Source: Lachnospiraceae bacterium UBA7026
GTDB lineage: Bacteria > Bacillota > Clostridia > Lachnospirales > Lachnospiraceae
Assembly: GCA_002494165.1 (NCBI GenBank)
Contig: DLBH01000019.1
Coordinates: forward strand, 1 to 22,198
Direction of reading: 5' to 3'
DNA length: 22,198 nt
Shown: in pieces, positions 6,973 through 14,402 of the stretch
How the letters are laid out: every line of letters starts with the position of its first letter
Position numbering within the stretch: the first letter of the stretch is position 1
Notes under the pieces: model-generated
What the model was told of the DNA's origin: nothing
Databases searched by the model: none
What the model saw: the letters and a program-made list of their open reading frames with translations, nothing else
Program-made: the position numbers and the translations under genes

Positions 6973-7650
6973 TTACAGGCTCTCCATGGTCTTTCCCGGA
7001 CCGACAAGGCCCTCGAAATCCTTTGTAAACTGATCGATCGCACTATCTATGGCAGCATTTTTCACCAGACCGTCGATGACATCAGGGGCCACCGTGACCG
7101 CCTTGACCCCGTATTTAGTCAGTTCCAGCACCTGCTGGGAATTTTTAAAGCTTGCTGCCAGGAGGCCGCTGTCATAATTACTGGCTTTGATGGCGTCATG
7201 GATGTCTTTGGCCACCTGGACTCCGTCAAAACCCATATTGTCAATCCTGTTGATATAGGGAGCCACATAGTCTGCCCCGCACTTGGCTGCCAGGAAGCCC
7301 TGCATGGCCGTATAGATGGCAGTCCCAATAAAGCGGATCCCCTCTTTTTTCAACATTTTCATGGCCTTAAAGCCCTCCGGTGTCGCCGGAATCTTTACCA
7401 GGGTCCTGTCCCCCAGCTCCCTTACGATGCGGCGTGCTTCCCTGACCATGCCCTCTGCCTCTGGAGACACGGCCTGGACAAAGAGTTCCCCGTCCTCTCC
7501 TATGATCTCCCGGATCTCTTTTAAGACCTGGTAGGGATCCCGGCCGGTTTTGGCCAGGATGGAAGGGTTGGTGGAAACCCCGTCTACGGGATAATATTCA
7601 TAAATTCTCCGGATAGCATCAAGGTCTGCGTGATCGATACAAAACTTCAT
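6973..7650 (-). CDS. fsa: Fructose-6-phosphate aldolase-type transaldolase-family protein (FSA)
   Basis: Class I aldolase of the small transaldolase family; 225 residues compared with about 220 for E. coli FsaA/FsaB. The Schiff-base lysine is K86 in TLVKIPATPEG. STNPSIL (26-32) and YVAPYINRID (128-137) are the usual active-site strands. Gln59 (ELFVQAV) and Tyr132 (APY) match the Gln/Tyr pair that marks FSA activity; classical transaldolases have Glu and Phe there. FSA enzymes cleave fructose-6-phosphate or 1-deoxyfructose-6-phosphate to glyceraldehyde-3-phosphate plus dihydroxyacetone or hydroxyacetone. It lies 199 bp downstream of the glycyl radical enzyme on the same strand, the gene pairing seen in E. 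coli ybiW-fsaA. The start has a GGAGG site 7 bases upstream. Confidence 0.9.
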   Translation of the reverse strand: MKFCIDHADLDAIRRIYEYYPVDGVSTNPSILAKTGRDPYQVLKEIREIIGEDGELFVQAVSPEAEGMVREARRIVRELGDRTLVKIPATPEGFKAMKMLKKEGIRFIGTAIYTAMQGFLAAKCGADYVAPYINRIDNMGFDGVQVAKDIHDAIKASNYDSGLLAASFKNSQQVLELTKYGVKAVTVAPDVIDGLVKNAAIDSAIDQFTKDFEGLVGPGKTMESL

Positions 7651-7849
7651 GGTTTTTCCTCCATCTCTATTTTTATCTCTGTTTTTATCTCAACTATTAT
7701 TGAAACTATTTATTAAGAGCTGCCTGTTATGGTCTATTACGATCTCCTGCTATGATATCATCTAGTACCTTCCAACTATTATAACATACATGCCATCCTT
7801 GCCATAATAATCGGATCATCAGCCGCAATGACCGACCCCGGGACCCTGC

Positions 7850-10276
7850 TTACAGGGTCTGCTCGGTTCTGCCGATGATATCGTCCTGGGTAGCCTTGGA
7901 CAAGACACTGAAAAAAGCACTGTAGCCGGCAACCCGGACGATCAGATCCTTATAGTTTTCCGGGTGGGCCTGGGCATCCAGCAGGGTGGCCTTGTCCACC
8001 ACATTGTACTGGACATGGTAGCCCTCCAGCCGGTTGAAAAAGGTCCGGATCAGCAGCTCCAGCTTTCTGGTATTCTCTTTTGTGGAAAGCATGGCCGGAG
8101 TTACCTTCTGGTTTAAAAGAACTCCGCCGGTAATCTCATGGGTGGGCAGCTTGCTAACCGACTTGAACACAGCCGTCGGCCCCTTTCTGTCCATGCCATG
8201 GGCCGGAGAACAACCCTCAGCCAGGGGGGCCCTGGCATGACGACCGTTGGGCGTGGCCATGGTACTCAGCCCCTGACCCACGTTGGCTGAGATGGAGGAC
8301 GTTCCGGCATAGCGGATTCCTCCCACCGGCCCCCGGCCGTACCTGGTGTTGGGGTACTTTTTCATCTCATCAATATAGCTGTTGTAGGCATCCACAATCA
8401 GAGTGTCCACATAATCATCATCATTACCATACTTGGGAGCCTGGTTTTCCAGCAGCCTGCAGATCCTCTCCCCTTCCTGGCCGGCGAAGTCTGACTCCAG
8501 GGCATCCATGAGCTGGTCAGGAGAGATCTTCTTCTCCTCGAAGACCAGCTTTTTGATCGCTGCAAGGCTGTCGGCCATATCGGCAATCCCCACCTGGAGA
8601 CCGGAGATGTAATCGTAGAAGGCTCCCCCCTCCTTGATGGTCTTGCCCCGGCCCAGACAGTCAAAAGTCAGGGTGGAGCAAAGAATATCCGGAACCTCCC
8701 TTTCACTGGCCAGGTCCACAGCATTTTCTATGACCACACTGGCCCTGGTCATCTCCCGGACCGCCTGGTCCCAGGCTGCCATCAGCTGGTCGAAGGAGGT
8801 CATGTCCCGGAAGCTGCCCTGGTCGGATACAAAGCGGATGCCGGAGGTCATGTCTATACCATGATTCATCACTGCCAGCAGGATCCTGGGGAAATTCAGA
8901 TAACTCATCCCCGTACACCGGTAACCCCATTTGCCGGGAACGGCCGTCTCCACACAGCCTACGGCAGAGTAATTATAGGCGTCTTCCCTGGCCACACCCT
9001 TCTCTATGAAAGAGGGGATGATAACCTCATCACTGTTAAAGGCCGGCATGCCGGTTCCCAGCTTCAGAAGTTCCAGGGCTTCCTCCATAAAGGCCTGATT
9101 GATATTCCTGTGATAACGGACGGTCAGATTGGGCTGGGGCAGCCTGGTCTGGCCCACTGACTGCAGTACCAGGAAGGACAACCGGTTGACCGCATCTTTT
9201 CCCTCTTTGGTCTGACCTCCGATGGTCACGTTCTGGTACATGGGACTGCCTGCCGAAGAAAAAGTGTGGGCCTGGGAACGGACCTTGTTGATGGTCAGGG
9301 TCTTGATCCAGAGATTGGTCAGCAGCTCTACTGCCTGGTCTTCCCCGATTCTCCCCTCTTCCAGGTCTGCCTTCAGGAAGGGCCAGACATACTGGTCAAA
9401 TCTGCCGTAGGAGAGGGAGTGTCCGTTGGACTCGATCTGCAGCAGCAACTGGATAAACCAGACGGACTGGACCGCCTCTTGGAAGGTCTCTGCCGGCTGA
9501 TAGGGCACCTTATTACAAATCCGGGCAATCTCCCGCAGTTCCTGTCTTCTGTGGTCATCAAGACCTTGAGCCTCTTCCCCGTCAGCCATGGAGACTGCCA
9601 GGCAGGCATAGCGGCGGGCGAAATCCTTTACTGCCTGGATGGTGATAAGCACCGCCTTATAAAACTGGTATTTAGGCAGGGCTTCCGGGTCTGTCAGATC
9701 CAGAGCCTCCTTATAGTCCCTGGCTCTTCTTTCATAATCCACAAGGCCCCGGTTGAGGACCCCCTCATAATCCACTGCAATGTGGGCATCTCCCGCATTC
9801 AGCTTGCCCTCCATACCGAAAAAACCAGTATCCATGTAGGGCTTCATTTCCTCAGGAATCAGCTTCTCCCCCTTAGCCCTCAGGCAGATTTTCTCCCAGA
9901 AGGGAGCGATATCCCTGAGCTGTCTCTTGGTCTCTTCCTCAATGTAAAATACATCCCCGTCCCTCTTCTCGAAAAGGTCCAGTTCATCCATTACAAACTG
10001 GAGGGTATATTCCGGAAATATGGGAGCATTGCGGTTGCCGGAGGCTTGGTTGCCCACCAGGATCGTCTCCTCCTCAATATAGATATCCATGTGCTCAAGG
10101 ATATGCTGCAGCATCAGGGCCCGCCTCATCACCGGCGGCTGGTCCAGATGGTCTTTGTAGCTTTCTGTGGCCAGCACCGCCCTCTGGGCGTCAATATAGG
10201 GTTTTTTATCCAGAACACTTTCCCTGTAACGCTGCATCCTGGGGGTCAAGCTACCAAAATGCGCTTTATTCTCCAT
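7850..10276 (-). CDS. YbiW-type glycyl radical enzyme, probable 1,5-anhydroglucitol-6-phosphate C-O lyase
   Basis: An 808-residue oxygen-sensitive glycyl radical enzyme (PFL-like family). The thiyl-radical cysteine is C441 in SAVGCVETAV, with the Glu443 typical of C-O-cleaving members. The glycyl radical site is G784 in RVAGYSAFF. A single active-site cysteine rather than the Cys-Cys pair excludes pyruvate formate-lyase. From memory, long stretches match E. coli YbiW (810 aa), including QIESNGHS, YQNVTIGGQ, GKWGYRCTGMS, KYGNDDD and RYGRGPVGG. YbiW was recently reported to open 1,5-anhydroglucitol-6-phosphate to 1-deoxyfructose-6-phosphate, the substrate of the FSA aldolase encoded next door. 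The start at 10276 has GGAGG 5 bases upstream. The activase is divergent at 10703. Substrate assignment is by homology and context. Confidence 0.88.
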   Translation of the reverse strand: MENKAHFGSLTPRMQRYRESVLDKKPYIDAQRAVLATESYKDHLDQPPVMRRALMLQHILEHMDIYIEEETILVGNQASGNRNAPIFPEYTLQFVMDELDLFEKRDGDVFYIEEETKRQLRDIAPFWEKICLRAKGEKLIPEEMKPYMDTGFFGMEGKLNAGDAHIAVDYEGVLNRGLVDYERRARDYKEALDLTDPEALPKYQFYKAVLITIQAVKDFARRYACLAVSMADGEEAQGLDDHRRQELREIARICNKVPYQPAETFQEAVQSVWFIQLLLQIESNGHSLSYGRFDQYVWPFLKADLEEGRIGEDQAVELLTNLWIKTLTINKVRSQAHTFSSAGSPMYQNVTIGGQTKEGKDAVNRLSFLVLQSVGQTRLPQPNLTVRYHRNINQAFMEEALELLKLGTGMPAFNSDEVIIPSFIEKGVAREDAYNYSAVGCVETAVPGKWGYRCTGMSYLNFPRILLAVMNHGIDMTSGIRFVSDQGSFRDMTSFDQLMAAWDQAVREMTRASVVIENAVDLASEREVPDILCSTLTFDCLGRGKTIKEGGAFYDYISGLQVGIADMADSLAAIKKLVFEEKKISPDQLMDALESDFAGQEGERICRLLENQAPKYGNDDDYVDTLIVDAYNSYIDEMKKYPNTRYGRGPVGGIRYAGTSSISANVGQGLSTMATPNGRHARAPLAEGCSPAHGMDRKGPTAVFKSVSKLPTHEITGGVLLNQKVTPAMLSTKENTRKLELLIRTFFNRLEGYHVQYNVVDKATLLDAQAHPENYKDLIVRVAGYSAFFSVLSKATQDDIIGRTEQTL

Positions 10277-10493
10277 GGTCTCCTCCTGTCTCTTCCGATG
10301 AATCTATCACTGTCTGTTCCCGCCTGTTCCAGCTTGTCTCTGCCAACCTGTAACAAACTTTTCAACCTGTCTTTATCAGGCTGCTTCCGTCCCTTTCCAT
10401 CTGGTTTTTATCAGGGCCGGCTCATAGCAGTCTGCTGTATCATATTTTTTATGGGGAAAAGGGCAAAATGCCACTTAGCCTATTTTATATTTT

Positions 10494-10522
10494 ATTCTAA
10501 CATTATTTCATTTAAGCGTCAA
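10494..10522 (-). promoter_or_regulatory. Sigma-A promoter for the glycyl radical enzyme gene
   Basis: On the minus strand, TTGACG (complement of 10517-10522), a 17-bp spacer and TAGAAT (complement of 10494-10499). The -10 is preceded by TGT, making an extended -10. Transcription would start near 10487 and leave a leader of about 210 nt before the ATG. Confidence 0.7.
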
Positions 10523-10523
10523 T

Positions 10524-10548
10524 ATAAATTATTTACGTAATTTATAAT
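10524..10548. promoter_or_regulatory. AT-rich imperfect palindrome in the divergent control region
   Basis: An imperfect dyad centred on TTACGTAA (10533-10540), just upstream of the minus-strand -35 box and about 20 bp upstream of the plus-strand promoter. The position would suit a shared operator for the DeoR-type regulator encoded at 11808, but no DeoR site consensus is evident. Confidence 0.3.
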
Positions 10549-10567
10549 CCTTTTTAAGAAATTTATC

Positions 10568-10596
10568 TTGTGTATTAAGAATCTATATTGTATACT
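10568..10596 (+). promoter_or_regulatory. Probable promoter for the activase gene
   Basis: TTGTGT (10568-10573), a 17-bp spacer and TATACT (10591-10596). The -35 is weak (3 of 6 bases) but the -10 and the spacing are good. The start point would be near 10603. Confidence 0.45.
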
Positions 10597-10615
10597 TATT
10601 AAAAAGAAAAGCCTT

Positions 10616-10663
10616 CAGGGAAGCTGGAACATACTTGTTACCGGACAAGATGTTTCTTCCCTG
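10616..10663 (+). promoter_or_regulatory. 19-bp hairpin in the 5' leader of the activase gene
   Basis: CAGGGAA (10616-10622) pairs with TTCCCTG (10657-10663). After a 3-nt bulge, 10626-10632 pairs with 10650-10656 (one G-U), and after a 1-nt bulge CTTGT (10634-10638) pairs with ACAAG (10645-10649) around loop TACCGG. The hairpin ends 39 bases before the ATG. There is no T run on the plus strand, but on the minus strand it is followed by AAGGCTTTTCTTTTT. Confidence 0.6.
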
Positions 10664-10702
10664 TACAGCCGGTCTTAGGTCCCCCGGAAAGGATGTATTG
10701 CC

Positions 10703-11605
10703 ATGACTGCAAAAGGAATGATATTTAATATACAGAAATTCTCCATCCACGATGGCCCGGGAATCCGGACTACCGTCTTTTTGAAGGGATGTCCCCTGCG
10801 CTGCGCCTGGTGCGCCAACCCGGAATCCCAGCAGACCCGGACGGAGATTCTCTATGACAGGAGTAAATGTCTCCACTGCGGCAGCTGTAGCGTCTCCTGC
10901 CCCAGGGCGGCCATCCGGCTTCAGGACCAGACCGGAATCTTCATCGACAGCAGCTTTTGTGACGGCTGCGGGGTCTGTGTAACCAACTGTCCCGGCCAGG
11001 CCCTGACCAGCGAAGGCAGGCTCATGACCGCCCGGGAAGTATTTGCTATCTGTATGCAGGATCTGGACTTCTACCAGGAATCCGGCGGAGGAGTCACCAT
11101 CTCCGGAGGGGAAGGCCTTTGCCAGCCGGTTTTTGTGGAACAGCTTCTGACCCTTCTTAAAGAAGCCGGTGTCCATACGGCCATTGAAACCACCGGCCAC
11201 GTGGGGGAAGACATATTTTCCAGGCTGGCTCCCTGCTTTGACCTCCTGCTCTTTGACGTCAAGCATGCCGACTCGGTCAGACACCGGCAGGGAACCGGTG
11301 TGGGAAATGATCTTATCCTTAAGAATCTCGTCTGGGCCAGATCCAAAAACCTGCCCATTCTTCCCCGCATTCCCGTCATCCCCGGCTTTAACGCCGATGA
11401 AGAAGATGCCAGAGCCCTGGCCCTTCTTTTAAAAGAAATGGATTTCAACCAGGTCCAGCTGCTTCCCTTTCACCAGATGGGTGAACGCAAATACGAATTC
11501 CTGAACCGGGACTATAAGATGAAAAACCAGAAGGCCCTCCACCCTGAGGACCTTGGCAGCTACCGGCAGATTTTTATAGACCAGGGCATCGAGGCTTTTT
11601 TCTAG
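10703..11605 (+). CDS. Glycyl radical enzyme activating enzyme (radical SAM), YbiY/PflA family
   Basis: Installs the glycyl radical on its partner using S-adenosylmethionine. The radical SAM cluster motif is C30-x3-C34-x2-C37 (GCPLRCAWC). A ferredoxin-like insert adds two more 4Fe-4S sites: C56/C59/C62/C66 and C86/C89/C92/C96. This insert is typical of activases for dehydratase-type radical enzymes and is absent from the short PflA of pyruvate formate-lyase. HDGPGIRTTVFLKGCPLRC and the SAM-binding VTISGGE are intact. The 300-residue length is normal. GGAAAGGA precedes the ATG by about 9 bases. It is divergent from the YbiW-type enzyme, which is the obvious partner. Confidence 0.93.
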   Translation: MTAKGMIFNIQKFSIHDGPGIRTTVFLKGCPLRCAWCANPESQQTRTEILYDRSKCLHCGSCSVSCPRAAIRLQDQTGIFIDSSFCDGCGVCVTNCPGQALTSEGRLMTAREVFAICMQDLDFYQESGGGVTISGGEGLCQPVFVEQLLTLLKEAGVHTAIETTGHVGEDIFSRLAPCFDLLLFDVKHADSVRHRQGTGVGNDLILKNLVWARSKNLPILPRIPVIPGFNADEEDARALALLLKEMDFNQVQLLPFHQMGERKYEFLNRDYKMKNQKALHPEDLGSYRQIFIDQGIEAFF

Positions 11606-11671
11606 CCAGACCATGCAGGCAGAGGCTGCCCGGCTTAGTGGCAGACTTTGTTCCAGACCTTAGATAACAGG

Positions 11672-11752
11672 CTTTAATGCCAACATTCTGGAACCTGACT
11701 TTACCGCCAACATTCAGGAACTAAACTGTAATGCCGGCATACAATGGCCAGA
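11672..11752 (+). repeat. 27-bp degenerate tandem repeat upstream of the DeoR gene
   Basis: Units at 11672-11698 and 11699-11725 share CTTTAnnGCCAACATTCnGG; a third, more degraded unit follows at 11726-11752 (CTGTAATGCCGGCATAC). It occupies much of the 202-bp gap between the activase and the regulator. Confidence 0.65.
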
Positions 11753-11807
11753 CCTTATTCAGCTTTCTGCAGAGAACGAAATACTTTTCTGAAAGAGGAT
11801 AAAAAAT

Positions 11808-12563
11808 ATGAGGATTAAAACAGACCGGACCAACCAGATTCTGGAGGTCCTGACCAGGGAAAAGAAAATAGAGGTGGCAGACCTGGCCGAGAAGATCGGT
11901 GTGTCCAGGGTCACCATCCGCAAGGACTTGGACGAACTGGAGAAAAAGGGAATCATCCAGCGGGAGAGAGGTTATGCCCTGCTGAAAAGCGAGAACGACC
12001 TCAACAACCGGATCGCCTATCATTATGAGCAAAAAAAAGTGATAGCCCGCAGGGCTGTCGACTTCATCCGGAACGGAGACACTCTGATGATCGAGAACGG
12101 CAGCTGCTGTGCCCTGCTGGCCGAGGCCCTGGCCCAGACCAGGAAAAACCTGACCATCATCACCAACAGTGCCTTCATTGCAGACTATATCCGAGGTAGC
12201 TCCGGCTTCCAGATTCTCCTCCTGGGAGGAATCTACCAACAGGACAGCCAGGTTATGGTGGGCCCCCTGGTCAACGACTGTGTAAAGAACTTCTATGTAG
12301 ACTATTTCTTTATAGGAACCGACGGCTACTCATCCAGAAGGGGCTTTACCAACCGGGACCAGCTGAGAGCCCAGGCGGTCAGGGACATGGCCAGACAGGC
12401 TGAACATGTAATCATCCTTACCGAGAGTGAAAAGTTTGAGAGAAAAGGGGTAGTCCCCCTCAACCTGGGCAGCCAGATAACCGCAGTGGTCACCGACGAC
12501 CGGCTGCCGGACCCAGTCAAGGCTGACCTGGAATCCATGCATATCCAGGTCCTGATTGCCTGA
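11808..12563 (+). CDS. DeoR/GlpR-family sugar-phosphate-responsive transcriptional regulator
   Basis: A 251-residue repressor-type protein. Residues about 1-57 form the DeoR winged helix-turn-helix (VADLAEKIGVSRVTIRKDLDELEKKG). The rest is the DeoRC sensor fold with the family signatures NGDTLMIENGS, ITNS, LLGGIY, DYFFIGTDGYS and the tail around LTESEKF. Such proteins usually release DNA on binding a phosphorylated sugar. It follows the activase on the same strand, so it likely controls the radical enzyme/aldolase genes; an anhydrohexitol-6-phosphate or deoxyfructose-6-phosphate would be a reasonable inducer (inference). AGAGGA lies 9 bases before the ATG. Confidence 0.9.
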   Translation: MRIKTDRTNQILEVLTREKKIEVADLAEKIGVSRVTIRKDLDELEKKGIIQRERGYALLKSENDLNNRIAYHYEQKKVIARRAVDFIRNGDTLMIENGSCCALLAEALAQTRKNLTIITNSAFIADYIRGSSGFQILLLGGIYQQDSQVMVGPLVNDCVKNFYVDYFFIGTDGYSSRRGFTNRDQLRAQAVRDMARQAEHVIILTESEKFERKGVVPLNLGSQITAVVTDDRLPDPVKADLESMHIQVLIA

Positions 12564-12592
12564 TTTAACCCCAGGTCCTGCCACTATATAAT
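12564..12592 (+). promoter_or_regulatory. Possible promoter for the phosphopantetheinyl transferase gene
   Basis: A perfect TATAAT at 12587-12592, with a weak TTTAAC (12564-12569) 17 bp upstream. It begins right after the DeoR stop codon. Confidence 0.35.
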
Positions 12593-12627
12593 CGTTCAAG
12601 CCGGATGCTTTGGCCGACTACTTTGAT

Positions 12628-12719
12628 CCGGCAGCTTATAGTTGGCTGCTTTTGGCCAACCACCTTTAGCCGGCAGCTTATAGTTAACTGCTTTTGGCCA
12701 ACCACCTTTAACCGGCAGC
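12628..12719 (+). repeat. 42-bp tandem repeat upstream of the Sfp gene
   Basis: Two nearly identical 42-bp units (12628-12669 and 12670-12711), then 8 bases of a third. They share CCGGCAGCTTATAGTT and GCTTTTGGCCAACCACCTTT. A shortened, older copy seems to precede them at 12601-12627. The array ends at the ribosome binding site of the next gene. Confidence 0.85.
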
Positions 12720-12740
12720 AAAAAAGGAGGAAAAGACTTT

Positions 12741-13493
12741 ATGCATATTCGATATCTATTCTTACAGGACCAGTGGCTCCCTGAGGACCAAGTCCTTCTT
12801 AACTATATATCCCCCGGCCGCCGGGAAAAGGTCCTCCGCTACCGTTTCGACAAGGACCGCCGGCTCTCTCTTTATGCCTCCTTATTAGCCAGACAAATGC
12901 TGGTGGACCTGGCCAGGGTTCCCCGTGACCATCTGCAATTTCATATCAGTGACCGGGGTAAACCAGAGCTGGCAGATCCCCATTTCAATACATCCATATT
13001 TTTCAATATTTCTCATACAAATAACTGCCTGCTATGTGGCCTGTCCCTTGCCCAGGAGATCGGGGTAGATGTGGAACAGATACGCCAGGCCCCCTGGTCT
13101 GTCATGGCCCGCTGTTTCCACCCGGCAGAGATTGCCTACGTGGAAACCATGGATTCATGGAATCAGGCAGCTTTCATTTCCTCCTCAATCAAAGAAAGCT
13201 CTGCCGGCAACTCACAGATGCAGACCGGTTATGAACCGGCAAAAGCTTCTGACCGTCGCTTTTTTGAAGTCTGGACCCGCAAGGAGGCCCTGCTGAAAAG
13301 AAAAGGAACCGGTCTCACGGAGGGGCTTACATCGATCAATACCCTGGATCCAGAAACCGGTTTTATAGATAGTTTTTACATATCCAATTATATCATTTCA
13401 ATTTCCACTTCCGGCCCGGAAGCGGAGGACATCTCTTCCGTCAGTGAGTCAGACCTCAGGAATCATTTTCTTGGAGCAGACCGCCGACAATAA
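12741..13493 (+). CDS. Sfp-type 4'-phosphopantetheinyl transferase
   Basis: Transfers the phosphopantetheine arm from CoA to a serine on carrier proteins. Motifs in order: DRGKPEL (71-77), FFNISHT (87-93), the Mg2+-binding GVDVEQI with D110 and E112, and FFEVWTRKEALLKRKGTGL (174-192) with W178, K181 and E182. The 250-residue length suits the Sfp class rather than the shorter AcpS. About 30 extra polar residues (140-172) separate the last two motifs. A strong AAGGAGG lies 8 bases before the ATG. The likely client is the carrier domain of the 1225-aa synthetase encoded at 16337-20014. The 3' end overlaps the convergent DUF2284 gene by 38 bp. Confidence 0.9.
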   Translation: MHIRYLFLQDQWLPEDQVLLNYISPGRREKVLRYRFDKDRRLSLYASLLARQMLVDLARVPRDHLQFHISDRGKPELADPHFNTSIFFNISHTNNCLLCGLSLAQEIGVDVEQIRQAPWSVMARCFHPAEIAYVETMDSWNQAAFISSSIKESSAGNSQMQTGYEPAKASDRRFFEVWTRKEALLKRKGTGLTEGLTSINTLDPETGFIDSFYISNYIISISTSGPEAEDISSVSESDLRNHFLGADRRQ

Positions 13494-14031
13494 TAAAATA
13501 GGCAGGCAGTCTGCCCTTCTCCATCCAGAGTAGTTTCAGGTGGAGATATCTGGACAGGGTCCTGCCCACATTTCCTCCCAGGGCCTCTATGGAGTAGCGC
13601 ATCTTGTCCGGGAAACGGCAGGGAAGTGCATGGATCCTGGCGCAGTCACCCGGCTGACAGTAGAGGCAGGAACCGCCTGACAGGGCCCTGCTGCCCGGTG
13701 TCCTTTGCTCCATGGCCAGGAGGTCCCGGTCCAGCTGCATCTTAGGCTCTTTGAGCAGGTCCGTCAGGACCTTCTCCCTCTCATCGTCAGAATAGATCCG
13801 AAGCCGGAGCTCCTCCGGCAGAATTAATTTCCTGCCCAGGATATAAAGAGAGTCATAGGCCTTCCAGTAATCCACCGGGTCAAAGTCAAATTCCGGACAG
13901 GACCAGACCTTAGAATAATTGGAGCAATTTTTGCAATAGCCCAGGAACTGATCCACATCCACGCAGTCTTCCAGATATTCTTCCATGGAAACCGTCGCCG
14001 TGTATTCAACCATCTGACATTTTAAATCCAT
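13456..14031 (-). CDS. DUF2284 cysteine-rich, predicted metal-binding protein
   Basis: A 191-residue soluble protein of the DUF2284 family, function unknown. Two cysteine groups are visible: CKNCSNYSKVWSCPEFDF (33-50) and the later SCLYCQPGDC with PCRFPDKMRYSIEALGG, the family hallmark. The cysteines suggest an iron-sulfur or other metal site; family members often occur in anaerobes. GGGAGGG lies 7 bases before the ATG. It converges with, and overlaps by 38 bp, the Sfp-type gene, so the two transcripts are antisense at their ends. Confidence 0.85.
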   Translation of the reverse strand: MDLKCQMVEYTATVSMEEYLEDCVDVDQFLGYCKNCSNYSKVWSCPEFDFDPVDYWKAYDSLYILGRKLILPEELRLRIYSDDEREKVLTDLLKEPKMQLDRDLLAMEQRTPGSRALSGGSCLYCQPGDCARIHALPCRFPDKMRYSIEALGGNVGRTLSRYLHLKLLWMEKGRLPAYFIIVGGLLQENDS

Positions 14032-14078
14032 AGTACTACCCTCCCTTTCTTATCTTGCCCAGCTGTTTCTTTTCTTTT

Positions 14079-14118
14079 GTCGTCAACCTAATCCTATAGT
14101 CGTCAACCTGATCCGCCT
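14079..14118 (+). repeat. 20-bp tandem repeat, 2 copies
   Basis: GTCGTCAACCTAATCCTATA at 14079-14098 and GTCGTCAACCTGATCCGCCT at 14099-14118, sharing GTCGTCAACCTnATCC. Confidence 0.7.
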
Positions 14119-14155
14119 CTACTTCAATAGTTTCAGGAAAACTTCTCCATATCCA

Positions 14156-14195
14156 TTAATATGTATTTGTGAAAGTTAATATGTATTTATAAAAA
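14156..14195 (+). repeat. 20-bp tandem repeat, 2 copies
   Basis: TTAATATGTATTTGTGAAAG (14156-14175) followed directly by TTAATATGTATTTATAAAAA (14176-14195). Confidence 0.7.
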
Positions 14196-14207
14196 GCTAC
14201 ATTTACC

Positions 14208-14249
14208 AAAGGCTCCGAAATCCATGGATCCCAGAGCCTTTATCTTTTT
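14208..14249 (+). terminator. Hairpin terminator between pgi and DUF2284 gene
   Basis: AAAGGCTC (14208-14215) pairs with GAGCCTTT (14234-14241), then ATCTTTTT follows on the plus strand. The loop contains the self-complementary ATCCATGGAT. On the minus strand, the direction of pgi, a TTTTT run comes about 12 bases after the stem, so it may act less well in that direction. Confidence 0.5.
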
Positions 14250-14280
14250 ACTATGCCAGGCAGACAACAGAACCAACATT

Positions 14281-14350
14281 ATCAATGTATGACAATATCA
14301 TCAATGTATAGCAATATTATCAATGTATGACAATATTATCAATGTTTGAT
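14281..14350 (+). repeat. 19-bp tandem repeat, 3.6 copies
   Basis: Units at 14281-14299, 14300-14318 and 14319-14337, with a partial unit from 14338. Consensus ATCAATGTATGACAATATT. It lies just downstream of the pgi stop. Confidence 0.85.
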
Positions 14351-14402
14351 AAGAGGATTCCATTCCCGCTGGAAAAACTTGTATTTGCTTTCTTACAGGG
14401 TC

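Larger units (their letters stand above)
10277..10702. other. Divergent control region between the radical enzyme and its activase
   Basis: 426 bp without a credible gene. It contains the two opposed promoters, the TTACGTAA dyad, a GGCA/TGCC mini-hairpin (10463-10473), a long hairpin in the activase leader, and a CT-rich degenerate stretch in the radical enzyme leader (10305-10400). The coupling of both genes to one region suggests coordinated control. Confidence 0.6.
14032..14402. other. Intergenic region between pgi and the DUF2284 gene, rich in repeats
   Basis: 371 bp without a gene. It holds three separate short tandem repeats (14079-14118, 14156-14195, 14281-14350) and one terminator-like hairpin (14208-14249). 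I see no clear promoter for the DUF2284 gene. Confidence 0.7.

Noticed and set aside
7850..10276. Pyruvate formate-lyase
   Set aside because: Only one active-site cysteine in a GCVE context, a three-cluster activase and an adjacent FSA gene all point to the C-O-cleaving group.
9266..10540. Long open frame of 424 codons on the plus strand
   Set aside because: It lies opposite the radical enzyme gene, has no recognisable motif or ribosome binding site, and arises from codon bias of the true minus-strand gene.
14281..14350. Possible CRISPR array
   Set aside because: The units abut with no spacers and have only 19-bp periods; there are no cas genes.
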